DNA from: Narthecium ossifragum
Lineage: Eukaryota; Streptophyta; Magnoliopsida; Dioscoreales; Nartheciaceae
Reading direction: 5' to 3'
NCBI GenBank assembly: GCA_963920575.1
Contig: OY986970.1
Location: 20,033,274-20,097,273, forward strand
DNA: 64,000 nt
Under the pieces are notes generated by a model. That model did no database searches, was not told the DNA's origin, and worked only from the letters and a program-made list of their open reading frames with translations. The translations under genes were made by a program, and so were the position numbers. Shown piece by piece: positions 1-12,077 of this stretch (positions are counted from its first letter, which is position 1; each line of letters starts with the position of its first letter).

Positions 1-2137
1 ATAAGGCCTGTCCCTTTCTCTTTCTTTCCTTCTCTTCTCCTGTCATTCTCTCTTCCCTTCTCTCTCCTTCGGCTGATTTAGGGTTTGGAGACTTGGTCTT
101 CGGAGCTCGGATCTTGGCGGCTCGGCTAATGGCACGCGTGGAGGAGCTACCCTACTTGCTCAAGTAGGTGTTTCTACCTCGATCCTTGGATCGGGTTCTC
201 CTTGGATAGGTTTTATATGCTTTCGCTGTAGGAATACTTGTTAGAAAGTTGTGTGGATCAGTGCATGTGTAGTATAGCTTGTTTCTAGTATTCCTACTTT
301 GAGATTTCTGTATTCTAACGGTTGGTTTCCGTATTATCGCCGTTTTGTCGGTTTTTGTCCATTTGGACCTAGATAGGAGATTTAACCGTCAAAATCTGGA
401 TTTCTTCATTCCATTAGTTTTCTCATTGCTAAATACACTTGCTTGCAAAATGTCATCTATTTCCAACCTTATTTGATCCTTGAAATCCAAGAAATGGATT
501 TCCGGCACTGTTCTGATGAACTGTGCAAAGGGCCCGACGGTCGATCGGTGCATCGACCGTCACATGTTGTTTTACGCTTTCTGGGCCTGGCGGTCGACCG
601 TCGAATCGACCGTCGCATCGACCGTCAGGCTCTGTCGAGATTTTAGCCTCCCACGGTCGATGGGTCGATCGACCGTGGGTCCTATCTCTTTTTCATCCCG
701 CCTCACGGTCGACCGTCGGATCGACCGTCACATCGTCCGTGAGGCTCTGTCCCGTTTTGGGCTCTCGACGGTCGATGGGCCGATCGACCGTCGCCCATGA
801 GGTTTTCTTCGTTTTGGCCTCACGGTCGATCGGTGGATCGACCGTGACATCGTCCGTGGTCTCACGGTCGATCCCCGGATCGACTGTGGCATCGTTCGTG
901 ACCACTTGGACTTGGTTTTCTGGCTCTTCTTTGGTGGATTTGATTTGGGGTTAGTATCTAAACATGTTGGGAAGCATGTAGGGGGATTTGATTAGGTTTT
1001 CAAAGGATTTTCGTCGGGTTTGAGAATCGATTCGAAGAACTCTTTTTTTTGGGTAAATCTAAGGTTTCACTTGCATTTAATACTTGTTTGTTTGTAGCTA
1101 AATGCTTAATTGATTGCTTAGCCATTAACTAGCTATGAGTGCTAGTTAATGAGGAATTGTGGAACCTTAGCCTCTTGCCGGCGAGTGCCGAGGGCTATTG
1201 TATATCTGTGGAACTAATAACTGTTGATGTGGCATGTAGAGACATCTAGGATAGATGTTTGCCTAGGCCCATGCATTGTGTGCATTAGAGGCATTTGAGG
1301 TTAGGCGGGCGATGGTTTGGGTCGCCGATCCGAGGCTCTCGGGTAGCTCGGATCTAGCCTTAGGACAGTGGATGGGTAGTCAGGAGTAGGATGTGATTGT
1401 TGATCAAGTCTCTTGTCTTTTGAGGATTCACGCTAGTTGACTCTGATCGGTATTTGAGGTTTAGAAGTCGTGTCGTCTTCCAAGGCCAAGTGCTAAGGAT
1501 GCAACCGATGTGTTTCCGACGTGGTCCCCAGGCAGTGGTATCCCTGCTGGGTAAGGGTGATCCTGCATCGTACTGTTCCCCTGTCAGTGCTTAGGGTGAT
1601 CTTGGTAGAGTGACCAAGAAAGAGGTTCATGACAGGAGCCCTTGGGACATCGGTGGGTTATGGGACCCGTGGCATCCGTTAGACTTAGGCTGGGAGACAA
1701 CACTGTTGTTGTTTTCCTCCTTTCAGTGTGCCGTAGAGTAGAACCCTACTGAGCTTATCGCTCACTCCTACCCGGGCTGCGTTTGCAGGTGCAGGCGGCA
1801 GTTCTTCTTCGGTGGAGCCGGCTGGGTCGGCTTTTGGCGACGCGAGTACATCTAGAGGCGTTTGAGGTTGCTGGAGGATGATTCGTCGTACATTTTGATA
1901 TATGTTTATGTGTTGTAACCATTTTGGAGAGCTTTTGGGGATTTTGTATAAATATGTATATTGGAAATCAGACAGTGTACGACTTGATGTTATATTATGA
2001 TTAAATCTGTTTAGCCTCTGCAATACAATTGTTTAAATTATTTATCTTTTCCGCTTTGTATCGCGCCGGTTGATGATGAATAGTGTTAGGACCCTCACAC
2101 CCCGTCCTGGATGGGTTTTCTGGGTCGGGGTGTGACA
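1..2137 (-). mobile_element. Family A long LTR, copy A1, cut by the window edge
   Basis: Read on the minus strand it begins TGTCACACCCCGACCC at 2137. It runs left through blocks shared with the other copies: a GCAGGTGCAGGC block, a TAGCTCGGATCTAGCC block, a GGGCGATGG block and a CT-rich tract. The expected end (CCTCACA) lies outside the window. I found no coding sequence in it, and open frames here are translated repeats. The TG start and the 5-bp target duplication of copy A4 show the family is an LTR. Which autonomous element owns it is unknown; a Ty3/gypsy owner is inferred from the long LTR and its start. Confidence 0.72.
536..905. repeat. Array of GGTCGAT/ATCGACC palindromes in A1
   Basis: Seven tandem blocks of about 42-62 bp each open with CGGTCGAT or CGGTCGAC and close with ATCGACCGT. 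Between them sit variable spacers such as GAGGCTCTGTC. Each block can fold as a short hairpin. The frames open across it encode only a repeated DRRIDR-like peptide and are not genes. Equivalent arrays with other flanking bases occur in copies A3, A4 and A5. Confidence 0.85.
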
Positions 2138-2169
2138 TGGTGTGTCACACCCCGACCCAGAAAACCCAT
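2111..2169. repeat. Perfect 27-bp inverted repeat where two family A LTRs meet head to head
   Basis: The outer ends of A1 (minus) and A2 (plus) face each other across five bases, TGGTG (2138-2142). The arms 2111-2137 and 2143-2169 are exact reverse complements, and weaker complementarity continues outwards. The five bases could be a target duplication left by one insertion next to the other, but the outer flank of A2 (GTGTC) does not match them. Confidence 0.9.
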
Positions 2170-4485
2170 CCGATCCGGGGCGTGAGGGTTCATAATATAT
2201 TAAATCCACCTATGACACATTTATAATAAATGAACACATCTATAATAAACAATTGATCTGGGGTCAAAAAGATTATTTCTAAGATAATTCATGATTCTGG
2301 GACAACTGAACCTCAAATATCATATTATAACTGTATCAAATTCCTTGGAGAAAGAAACTATAAAGGGACCCCACGTCCTCAAGCGCCTCCAGAAGTCGAT
2401 GCGCCACCATGTGCCTGTCCAGTGGATCCTATAGAAGAAGTGCTGACGCCTGCACCTGCAAAACGCAGTTCGGGTAGGAATGAGCAATAAGCTCAACATT
2501 ATTCTATATTACGACGCTCACAAAGAAAGGAAACAGTAAAGTCCCAGGTTCCAACTCATCTCTAGGGAAACTCCACGTCAAGAACGCTGTCTACACCAGG
2601 GTATACACCCTGATGACCTATGGTAGTTTCAATAGTCGTCCAACCGGAGTAGAACCCAGGGAGATACGTCACTACTCCTAACGACGGGACTGAGACTGAG
2701 CCCGAAACCCAAAACAACCTCTAAACCTCAAACAACATAATTTGCAGCCGACTAGGCAGTCACCTCAATTCAACACATTATTATAACAAATTCAATCCTA
2801 GACCTTGTTACCCAGTCTCGGTTCTAAGGCTAGATCCGAGCTACCCGAGCCCCCAGATCGGCGATTGACCCATCGCCCATGCTTAGCCACGAAATGCATC
2901 TAGTGCAGACAAGTCATGAATGATCATACGCACATATAAAGGTTCAGGCATGCAATAATATGTCATGTATTATACAGTGCTAGACGCAACACATAACTCG
3001 TCAAGGGTCAACATAGCATTGGTCTACAGGAAGCAGATAAATAGGCACTCATGCCTACAAACGGGATACAACCCCAACTAAGCAATCAAACAATATAATA
3101 ATAATTTAACCAAAGCCGAGGGCGTACTTAAGGCCCATTTATTCTACACACCCCAGGGGAGGCGCGACTCCCCTTGTTCAACCACATGCCACACATGGCC
3201 CACACAGATAAAATAACATATATTGAGAATAACATTAAAATAGTCGAATTATTGAAATCAAACCAACTATACAACAAACTTTGGAAAAGTCCTATCATTC
3301 AATCTAGCCATCTGATTGACATGAAACTTTATATGCCCACTCAACAGCATACCTCGAATCCTATCTCCAAAAAACCGGATCAATCGGATAAACAAAATTA
3401 TATCAAAACCTATAATTTCGATAAAAATCTAGATTATGTAAATGATGCACAAATCCTTCAAAAATAACTCGAATTAAAACCAAGCTTCGCGGATATCTTC
3501 CTAAGATCATTAAGATCATTGCAACCAAGAATCAACTTAATTGAATAATTAAAACCCATTTTATTACACTAATTAAGCTAACTGTCCTGTTTCAGAAAAG
3601 ACAGACCATTTAATTTACCAGAAATTCTACGTAGCTTGAAAAATCATGAAACCAGTTGCAGTTGAAAGCTTACTCATCAATCTACAACTTTTATGTAGAA
3701 CAATAACTGAGATCATGTACGTACAGCTAGGAAGTAACGTTAGAACACCGCAGTTCTAATTAAACCAAAAATATGAAAATTAACATGATGAAATCTTGCT
3801 TTAATCCAGATCAAATCCAAACCAAATCCTACCCAGCTTTAATTAGGTGTTAATCAAGCTACCAAGCATCAGCCAGCATAGTTTAATTGAAGAACAATCA
3901 ATTAAACAACATAAGAACATCAAAACAAGGCTAAATGATGAATCCCACCTAATTACGTTTAATCCACATTTAATCCTCGATTAAACCGTCCAAGGGAGGT
4001 GTAGGGCTTCTCCCCTAACAGCTGGCAACCTCTTCCAACGCCTGCAATGAGCTATCCCAACGGATCAGAGGAGAGAAGAAGACAGAAGAAGAAAAGAGAA
4101 AACAGAGGCGGTTCATGGGTCTCTTATAGACCCGAGTCCGATCGGTCGCTCCCCAAGAGACCGATCCATCTATATCGGTGCGACGTTCTGGAAGGACACG
4201 TGAAAGATGGTGCTGACATCGATCCGATCGGTCGCTCCCTAGAGACAACTTCAATGCACCCAAACTCAGATCTTTCGATCCCAAATTCGTCTAAGGTTCG
4301 AATAAGCAAAAATGACAAACAAAAGGGTTGTGTGTACAACGCAGGTGTAGAACCAACTGGCAAGGCGTAATTTACCAAATTGCCCTGGGGGTCTTCGCGG
4401 TCAACCTGATCGTGGAAATTAGGCCAAACGGGTCAAATCCTCGACCTAATGCGGTCGGACTGGGTTGGAGAAACAGGTCCTCACA
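2143..4485 (+). mobile_element. Family A long LTR, copy A2
   Basis: It starts TGTCACACCCCGACCCAG and ends GGTCCTCACA, 2343 bp long. It shares the family blocks in the same order: two-part start, GGATCC/GCACCTGCA block, CTAGATCCGAGCTACCCG block, AATTTACCAAATTGCC near the end. It lies beside a fragment of G1 integrase. A matching target duplication could not be shown. No gene is visible inside; the 294-bp open frame near 3174 has no recognisable content. The GATCGA array at the position seen in other copies is missing. Only a shorter GATCGGTCGCTCCC pair (about 4138-4240) is present. Confidence 0.75.
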
Positions 4486-4801
4486 GTGTCAATGGTACAA
4501 AGTGAGCCTATTTTGACAGGCTATCGACAACAACCATAACCAAATCCAAGCCACCCGACCTGGTTAGTCCCTCTATGAAATCTATAGAGACCTCTGCCTA
4601 CACTTCCTCATGTATAGGCAAGGGCTGTAGCAACTCTGTTGGGCTTCTCGTGTCAATGGTGCAAAGTGAGCATAATTCGTCAGCATGTTGACAACCACCA
4701 TAACCAAATCCATGTCAGCCAACCTGGTTAGTCCCTTTATGAAATCTATAGAGACCTCTTCCCACACTTCCTCAGGTATATGCAAGGGATGTAACAACTG
4801 A
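4486..4801 (-). pseudogene. G1 gypsy integrase core fragment, tandemly duplicated
   Basis: The minus strand reads as the start of a retroviral-type integrase core. The visible run is PIPEEVWEEVSIDFIKGL, then DLVMVVV, then an AHFAPLTREA-like stretch. The first catalytic Asp (SIDFI) is present, but the rest of the core is absent from the window. The segment is a tandem duplication with a period of about 166 bp (4486-4651 and 4652-4801), and the left copy is more decayed, with stops. It continues G1, whose integrase zinc region lies at 10528-10677. The two parts are separated by a family B element remnant that contains copy A3. Confidence 0.75.
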
Positions 4802-6223
4802 TGTGTTGCGAACGTATCATTAAAATATTACAAACTCAATCAAATATTATATTTATAATCCTTATTCAATCACTACACTAATAGGTAAAATAGCGGTGAA
4901 GTCCGAATTCGAACCACAAGGAATTTACAATGAAAGATTGAAATCAATTCTCAAAACTCTAAACCTAAGCAAAAGAAGCAATGATAAGTTTGAATTAACC
5001 TAAAACTATCTAAGGAAAGCAATTAAATATGATCAATTCGAATCAATGGATAAGTGACTTAAGAATAATTCAATCCTCTCTAGTTATCCTCTTGTTCTCT
5101 TCTCTAAACATTATGGATCATATGGCTACAAGCTCACATGAATCCCTAAAATAAGATTTATGTTCTTAATGGCATAGCCTATCTTTCTTGGCATAGGTTG
5201 TCTTCGATCCTACAATTACCTTACTTTATTCTACTCCTAATGATCTTGACACAACCTATCCTAGCATAGCATAGTCTATCTCAATAGCCAACCATAAATC
5301 ACATGAAAACCATCATATGAATCTCTACAATCAATCACAGAAATCATGTAGGACTGAAAGTACGATAAGGTACTCTGTTCCCTCAACTCTATTAACATTG
5401 AAATCATATCCATAAGATCTTGTCTTGAAAAGATTACAAGATTCAAACCAAAGAAGATAGAAAACTAGGATATGGTTTCATGAAAAATCCTAAGTAAAAT
5501 AATTAGTAACTCATCTTTTGGATAAACGCCATCGGCTTGGAATAGGAAGTTGTCACCATCTACATCCTCATCGTCTTCTTTTTCCTTCTCCAAAGATAGT
5601 CGAAAAGATGAGAAATTTGGATTGAATACCCATATTTATAAGAGAACTCCCAAAATTAGAGTTTTAGTTGAGTTGGACTTCAATTACAACTTGGATTTCC
5701 TGAATTAATTCGGGCAATCTTATTCCGAGTGCAACTGGGCCCAATTAGTTTGGAATCTGAAACCTTGTTCAACACAAAAGTTGTAGATTAGGAAGTCCTA
5801 TGTCATGACCCGAATATTTCATAATATTTGGACTTATCAAACATATTTGATGAATATTCTTCTGAACAACGACGTACCAGTTTTCCAGCAGCTATATATA
5901 TTTATTTTCTTCAAAACTGGAATCCATCTATCAGGAGTCCCTCAAACTATCCAACATGAAAGTTGTAGCTCTTGAAGTCCTCTATCACGTAATATATTTG
6001 CAGAATATTTTGAGTTATACAGAATTTCTGAAGAATCTTCTTCTGACGGGCGACGAAGCAGTCTTTATCACATAAATTCATCCTTTTTAGCCGAATTTCT
6101 TGTATTTGTTCTCAATTTATGATTAAACCTTAAATCAACTAACAAACTATTAAATACAACTACTATAAGCGTAACAAAGTTAAATTAAGGGGTCTAATGA
6201 CAAATATTTAGTGACTCATTATA
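4802..6223 (-). mobile_element. Family B LTR, copy B1 (3' LTR of a truncated element)
   Basis: About 1.42 kb aligned by eye with B2 and B3. On the minus strand it starts TATAATGAGTCAC, where B3 has TGATAAGTCAC, and ends with a TTCGCAACA-type sequence. No coding capacity is seen. It is joined on its right, through inserted copy A3, to a polypurine tract and gag-like sequence (9169-10527). I therefore read it as the 3' LTR of a broken family B element rather than a solo LTR. The exact ends are decayed. Confidence 0.62.
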
Positions 6224-6228
6224 CCCCA

Positions 6229-9168
6229 CGTGAGGACCCGTACCTCCAACCCGGTCCGACCGTGGTAGCTCGAGGGTCCGAATTTGTGGTTTGGCTCGGT
6301 TGGCCTTGGGATGCGATCGGTTGATCGCATCGTTGTTTTTGACCCCAGGGGCAATTTGGGAAAATTGCTCCCTGGCGGTTGGTTTCACACCCGTGTTGCA
6401 CACACTGTCTTGGATTGATGTATGTGTTTGATTAAAACCTTAAGGGCGCTTCCGATCGGAAGATCAGAGCTCGATCGGGATAGATCGAAACGGACAGCTG
6501 CGATCGATTCCAGCTTTCTATTTTAACCCTTATCTTTTCTCTCTCTTCTCTTCTTTTCTCTTGCTCTCTTCCTCTCTTCCTCTCTCCTTCGTTGGCTGCC
6601 GGGGTGGAGATCTGGCTGTAGCTTTTTGGCATGGATCCACGATGATTGGAGTTGAGGATCTTGTAGATCGCCTGCATGTCTATACATGTAGGTGTTTCTA
6701 CCCAATTCCTATGAGTTGGTAACCCTAGGTTCACCTTTTTGTGATTTTTGATTGTTGTGTCTATTAGAATGCTTTGAATTTCTGTATTCTAGTTCCTTGC
6801 TATGTTTAGAAGCTAGCTATGGTTTCTTTTCCGTATTCTTTCGGACGAATTCCGTATTTTTGTTAGCTTTTCGACGGGGACGGACTCAGATCTGATATTT
6901 CACGATTTGAGTTTGGTTTTTATTGCATGAATGAATTCCCCACCATCAAATAGACTTTCCTGCAAAGTTTAAATGGATTCCATTGCCGTTTGATAGATCA
7001 CATCCAACAAATTCAGTTTTTCGTCGGTTTCATCGGCTTTCGGACAATTTGATTTAATTCGGAAGATTTCATCATCCAAAGTTGGATTTCTTAGTGTCAT
7101 TAGATTCCCCACATCCAACTGCACATGCCTACCAAGATTGGTTTGATTTTGATACGTTTTGATAGATCAAATCCAAGAAATTGGATCTCAAACACTATTC
7201 ATCTTTCATGCCGACATATGAAGGATCGATCTTCTTTGGGAAGAAAATCGATCTTTCATTTGTTAGTGTTCTGCTCCGTCTGAAGAAGTGTCGATCCTCT
7301 TCTTTACAGGGAGTGTGTTTGAGGAAGATCGATCTTCTGGCGTCCTTCTTCCTCAGACAAAACACCAACTTAAAGAAGATCGATCTCTCCTTCCCAGGTA
7401 GGGAATACCTTTAAGGAAGATCGATTTTCCTTTGGAGTGAAGATCTTCCTTTGGAGTGAAGATCGATCATTTCTCCATGACGGTAAGCACCCATGCAAAT
7501 GATCGATCAACTTGGGTAAGATGATCGATCTTTTATACGCTGATTTGTTATAATTGATCCGAATTTAGTGTTTTCGGTTTCTTTTCGACCCGAATTTCTC
7601 ATGTGGTTTTCCCGATGATAGGTAAGGATTATTATAATATTTTAATCGGGATTTTGTCCGGTTTATCTCCGAATTACACCGTAAGTTGTATTTCAAATCG
7701 GTTTATCGATTTCTATCGATTTTCAAGTAGTTTCTTGATGAGCATGCTATATCTATATATATATGTATATATATGTAGTTTGTGATTGTTTTATCGCTTA
7801 ATGGGTAACCAGGGGAGTGACGACCCCCGGGAAATTTTAGTATAAATGGGCCGAGGGTGTACCCCACATGCTTAGAATAGTTTTACTACTTTGATTAATA
7901 GCCCCGCTGATTGCCGGCGTGTGCCGGGGGCATAACCCATTGTACTGGTAGATTATATATATTGTATGTGTGGCTTGGTGGCTTGGACGGGGTTGTATCC
8001 CCTTGTAGCAATTTCGATTGACGGCTGTGGACGCCGTTATAATGTCGAAATTGGCTCGATTGTTATTATCGCTTGGCTGTTGGCCAGTTACTTGCGGGGT
8101 ACTTGTGGAACCTTAGTCTGTCAGGTGCCGGAGAGCACTGAAGGCTATTGTATATATGTGTTTATCGCTTTGCTCCAATCGTTGTATTGTTAGTATAGCT
8201 TATCTGTATTTGCGACCCTTGCTATGCTCACCCCTTTGGCTAGCTATAGGCTATGCCTAACCCTGTATAATTAATGTCATATTGTTGCATGCTTATATCA
8301 ATTTATCTATGCCTGAGCATTGCATGCATTTTTGTCTGCATTAGAGCATAAGGCTAGGGCGCGGGTGAATAGGGTCTTCGCCGATTCGAAGCTTTCAGGT
8401 AGCTCGGATCTAGCTCTAGGATCGTGGCTGGGTAGCAAGGACTATGGCGTGATTGTTATGTCAAATCTTTGTATTCTCGAGGATGGGTCTAGTTGGCTAC
8501 TATCTGTTGTTTCGGGTATAGATGTCACCCAGAGTTCTTGTCTCATGCTCAATATCCGTGTTAAGGGAAGTAACGTGTTGCCCTACGTCCTAAACTTTTG
8601 TTGTTCAGCGCTGGGCGCTTGGTGGTTGGGAGGGACGGCTATTGACAGTTGAGGTCACAGAGCGCGTGCTCAGGGGTAGGCGGTGGACGTAACGTGAGTT
8701 TACCTTAGAGATGAGACAGAACCCGGGACTTTGTAGTTTCCCCTTTTTCCTGTGCGACATAGAGTAGAGTAGAACCCTACTGAGCTTATTGCTCACTCCT
8801 ACACGGGCTGTGTTTGCAGGTGCAGGCGTCAGCTCATCCTCGATGGTTCCAGCTGGATCAGGACTTGGCGGCGCGTCGACTTCCGGAGGCGTTTGAGGTC
8901 TCAGAGGGGCAGATGTATATTTTGGCAGCTTTTTTTTATTGTTACCTTTGAGGAGAATGTACTTAACGTTTAATATATGAAATCTTATTCCCTCTTTTGA
9001 TTGAGTCTTATTCCGTGATGTAATATTTAGTTTTTCCTTTATACCCTTGGAAGTCTTTAAGTTCAAATTAATTCCCCTTTGTGTATTGTCGCACCGTATC
9101 GGATGTAAATAGTGTAGGTTTCCCCTCATGCCCCGGATCCGATGGGTTTTCTAGGCCGAGATGTGACA
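6229..9168 (-). mobile_element. Family A long LTR, copy A3, inserted in a polypurine tract
   Basis: On the minus strand it starts TGTCACATCTCGGCC at 9168 and ends GGTCCTCACG at 6229, 2940 bp. The flanks are CCCCA (6224-6228) and CCCCC (9169-9173), a 5-bp duplication with one mismatch. Removing it joins a purine tract (AGTTGGGGGG on the minus strand) to the family B LTR start, which is the normal 3' end order of an LTR element. No gene is seen inside, and it holds a GATCGATC array at 7221-7536. It is longer than A2 and A6, mostly in the array region. Confidence 0.72.
7221..7536. repeat. Array of AAGATCGATCTT palindromes in A3
   Basis: About nine GATCGAT cores lie within 316 bp, several as AAGATCGATCTT or GAAGATCGATC. 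They are separated by spacers rich in CTTCTTT or GGAAG. The array occupies roughly the same part of the LTR as the A1 array, but its flanks are AA/TT in place of CGG/CCG. Confidence 0.82.
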
Positions 9169-10527
9169 CCCCCCAACTTACACTTTGCTAGTCCTCGAGT
9201 AAAGAAAAAATAAAAAGAAAGCAATAAATCTAACTAGTCACTTTCGTAGGTCTCACGATTGCACTTAGCATGTGCAACAAGCCTTTAAACCCCTGGGTTA
9301 CCCCAGTGGAGGAGTTGTAGTCTCCTAAGGGTTTTCAGGGATGGAAACATGATTAATTAAAGAAGAAAAAGAAGTCCTTAGCAAATAAAATATACACAGG
9401 ATGAGAACGTTTAAAACGATTTTTGATGAAAGGACGATAGAAGTTGGCATGGTCTTCACTCATATTAGGGTTCTTCTCCTCACAACGTTCAACTAATGGG
9501 GTTGATATTAAAGGTAGAACCTCAAACTGAAGCTCTAGATAAGGAATATTGCTAAAACCCTCATCCTCATTATGTTTATCACTAATAGGCACATCATATA
9601 GAAGTTCAACTTGAGGTTCTTGACAGGGGGTCTCACTAATATGCTCATCCTCATTATGATCATTATAAATAGACATATTATTATCATCCAACTCATCATA
9701 AACAAAAGGAAATTTAGCATAACAACTCTCGTCATCACTATCATCAAAAAGACTTGTTTCATAAGAATGACCGAAATACATATAAGGCCCAAAATGTAAA
9801 ACCGGGTAGCATTCATCAATTTTATTTTCAGCAGTCGACAAAACATTATCAATAGCATCATGAACTGGCAAAGCATCATAAGCATTATGGCATCCAACAA
9901 CATCATTAGAAAGATAAGCATCACAAGAATTGTCTTCACAAACAGGAGGAACATAATCATCATATGAATCCACCATACAAGCTAATTGTCCAATTTGTGT
10001 CTCCAGTTTAGCAATGGATTGGGTGTTAGAATTACACTAATTCTCTATTCTCGACACACAATTCTGAATTTTGGACATTTCACTTGTCAGGTCATGTCTT
10101 ATTCCACTAATATTTTTATTCAAGACAGTCATGGTTGTACGGATGGAACTTAATGTTAGCTCAGATGTGGTTTGGGTTGGAGGGACTGAAGTTGTATTCT
10201 GTGGATAACGTGGAGGATATTGATGTTAAAAACTATGTGCAGAATTTTAGGCTGGTTTTTTTATATTCCATGGTTGAACGTTAGGAGGTTTATAATATTC
10301 GAATTACCAACTAGGGTATGTATAGTCTCTAAAATCCGGATTATAAGGATATGAATGAGAATTATATGCTGAATTTGAGAAACCATATGGATCATTATTG
10401 TAAGTGGGTCCATAACCAAAGGGCAAACCGTCATTCGACATGGCACCCGGTGGCTTATAACAATTGGCCATGCATTAAAAATCACAAAACTAAGGATCAC
10501 ACAAAAGATAAGAAATACAACCATATT
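9169..10527 (-). pseudogene. Gag-like internal region and polypurine tract of a family B element
   Basis: The minus strand encodes a proline/tyrosine/asparagine-rich stretch (SYPYNPDFRDYTYPSW) with stops. A predicted helical stretch follows, ending SIAKLETQIGQLA, typical of the end of gag in Athila-like gypsy elements. Then comes a 207-codon acidic open frame (9353-9976) beginning MVDSYDDYVPPV, with no recognised domain. After it is CTCGAGGACTAGCAAAG and a purine tract abutting 9168. Protease, RT and integrase are absent. At its upstream end it is joined abruptly to G1 integrase, so the 5' half is deleted. Whether the acidic frame was ever translated is unknown. Confidence 0.6.
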
Positions 10528-10677
10528 GGGCTTCTGGTGTCGCTTTTATTCCTCTGGCACACGTCGCAACCTGCAACGTAATTCTTAACATCCCTCCCCA
10601 TATTCTCTCACCAGAAATTTTGTGCCAATCGCTTGTAGGTCATTAGAACTTTGGATTGCCCTCCCATCTGCGAGTTA
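10528..10677 (-). pseudogene. G1 gypsy integrase zinc-binding region fragment
   Basis: The minus-strand translation gives MGGQSKVLMTYKRLAQNFW, a stop, then MGRDVKNYVAGCDVCQRNK. This matches the HHCC zinc region of Ty3/gypsy integrases (the CDVCQRNK signature). It joins the 12078-13064 piece once solo LTR B2 is removed: LLKEFHDS runs directly into QMGGQSKV. It is clearly part of one old element on the minus strand. Confidence 0.78.
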
Positions 10678-12077
10678 TGATCGCTCGCAAACGTCGTCGT
10701 TAAAACGTTGCTAACGTCAATCAAAATTTAAATTTATATCCTTATTCAATCACTAATACTACTACATAGACTAGTGGTGAAATCTGGAGTCGAACCACTG
10801 GGAATTAGCACGAAAAATCAAATTCAATTCTCAAAACTCTAGATCTAAGCTAACAAATTCAATGATAGATTGATCTAATAGAAACTATCCAAGAAAGCAA
10901 AAGAAAATATTAAGGTTTTAATCAAATGGAAAAGATGTCTTAGAAAATACACAATCCACCCTAGTTTCACCTTTAATCTTCCCTAGTTATCATATTGATC
11001 ACTTCTCTAAGCATTATGGATCGTATGGCTACAAGCTCACACGAATCCCTAAAAGAAGGTTTTATGTTTTCTACGGCATAATCTATCTTTATTTGGCATA
11101 AATCATCTTTGGTCCCACCATTATCTTAAGTTATTCTACTCCTAATGAACTTAGCATGACTTATCTTCACGTAGCATAGATTATCTCAAAGGCAAATCAC
11201 AAAACACATGAAAACTATCTCATGAATCTCTACAATCAAGTACAACCATCATGTAGGATTAAGAATACGTCAACGAAACTCTGTTCCTTCAACTCTATAA
11301 TCATTAAAAATATATTCATTAGATTATACGAAGAGAAGTTCACAAAAATCCAACTAAGAAAGATCAAAAGTTACACTAGGGTTTCATGGTATTCCTAAGA
11401 ACAATAAATCTAGCCACTCATCTCTTGGAAATTATTAATCGGTGTAGAAGATGAAGCCATTGATCCCCGCGGAAAGATCACCGTCTTCAAAATCCTAGCC
11501 TTCTCTTCCAAAAGTGGTCCAAAAGATGCCAATTTTTGGCTAGAATAACTCCCTTATGTATTAGAAACCCTTAACCCCGGAATTAAGAGTTATAATTGAA
11601 CTTAAGCTCTAATTTTCCTAAATTCCGGGCTAATGACGTCATCCTAGCAACTGATCGGAATCAAAACCGATCCATCGCTCCAGTCGGTTTGACTGGGTCT
11701 CCACTGCCACGTTATTAATTAATTTCAACCTTTATCAAATTTCAGCTTTCATAGATCCAACTTTGCTTCAAAACTGACGTCAATGTATACAGAATCTCAC
11801 AAAGTCTTCAACATGGAAGTTGTAGCTCTTGAAGTCTTCTTTCATATCCCAGAATTTTAGAATATTTGTAGTTTTGTGGCATTTCTGGTGATTTATTTTC
11901 AAACAATCAATGAAGTAGTCTTTTTTTAAAATTTTCTGATTTTTGACCGAATTTCTTGTATTTCTTCTCAATTCCTACTTAAATCTGAAATCAAATAATA
12001 GGATATCAAATACACCTACTGCTAGTCTAACAAAGATAATTTAAAGAATTTAATTAAAAATAATTAATGACTTACCA
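10678..12077 (-). mobile_element. Family B solo LTR, copy B2
   Basis: 1400 bp. On the minus strand it starts TGGTAAGTCATTAATT and ends GCGAGCGATCA. The flanks are AGTTA (10673-10677) and AGTCA (12078-12082), a 5-bp duplication with one mismatch. Removing it restores the G1 integrase reading frame, which proves insertion. No coding sequence is visible. Confidence 0.82.

Noticed and set aside
443..954. Several overlapping open frames with DRRIDR-type repeats
   Set aside because: They are translations of the palindrome array in all frames and on both strands. There is no start context and no conserved domain.
1..2137. CRISPR-like array at 536-905
   Set aside because: Repeats are palindromic, imperfect and of unequal spacing, no cas genes exist, and the sequence is a plant LTR.
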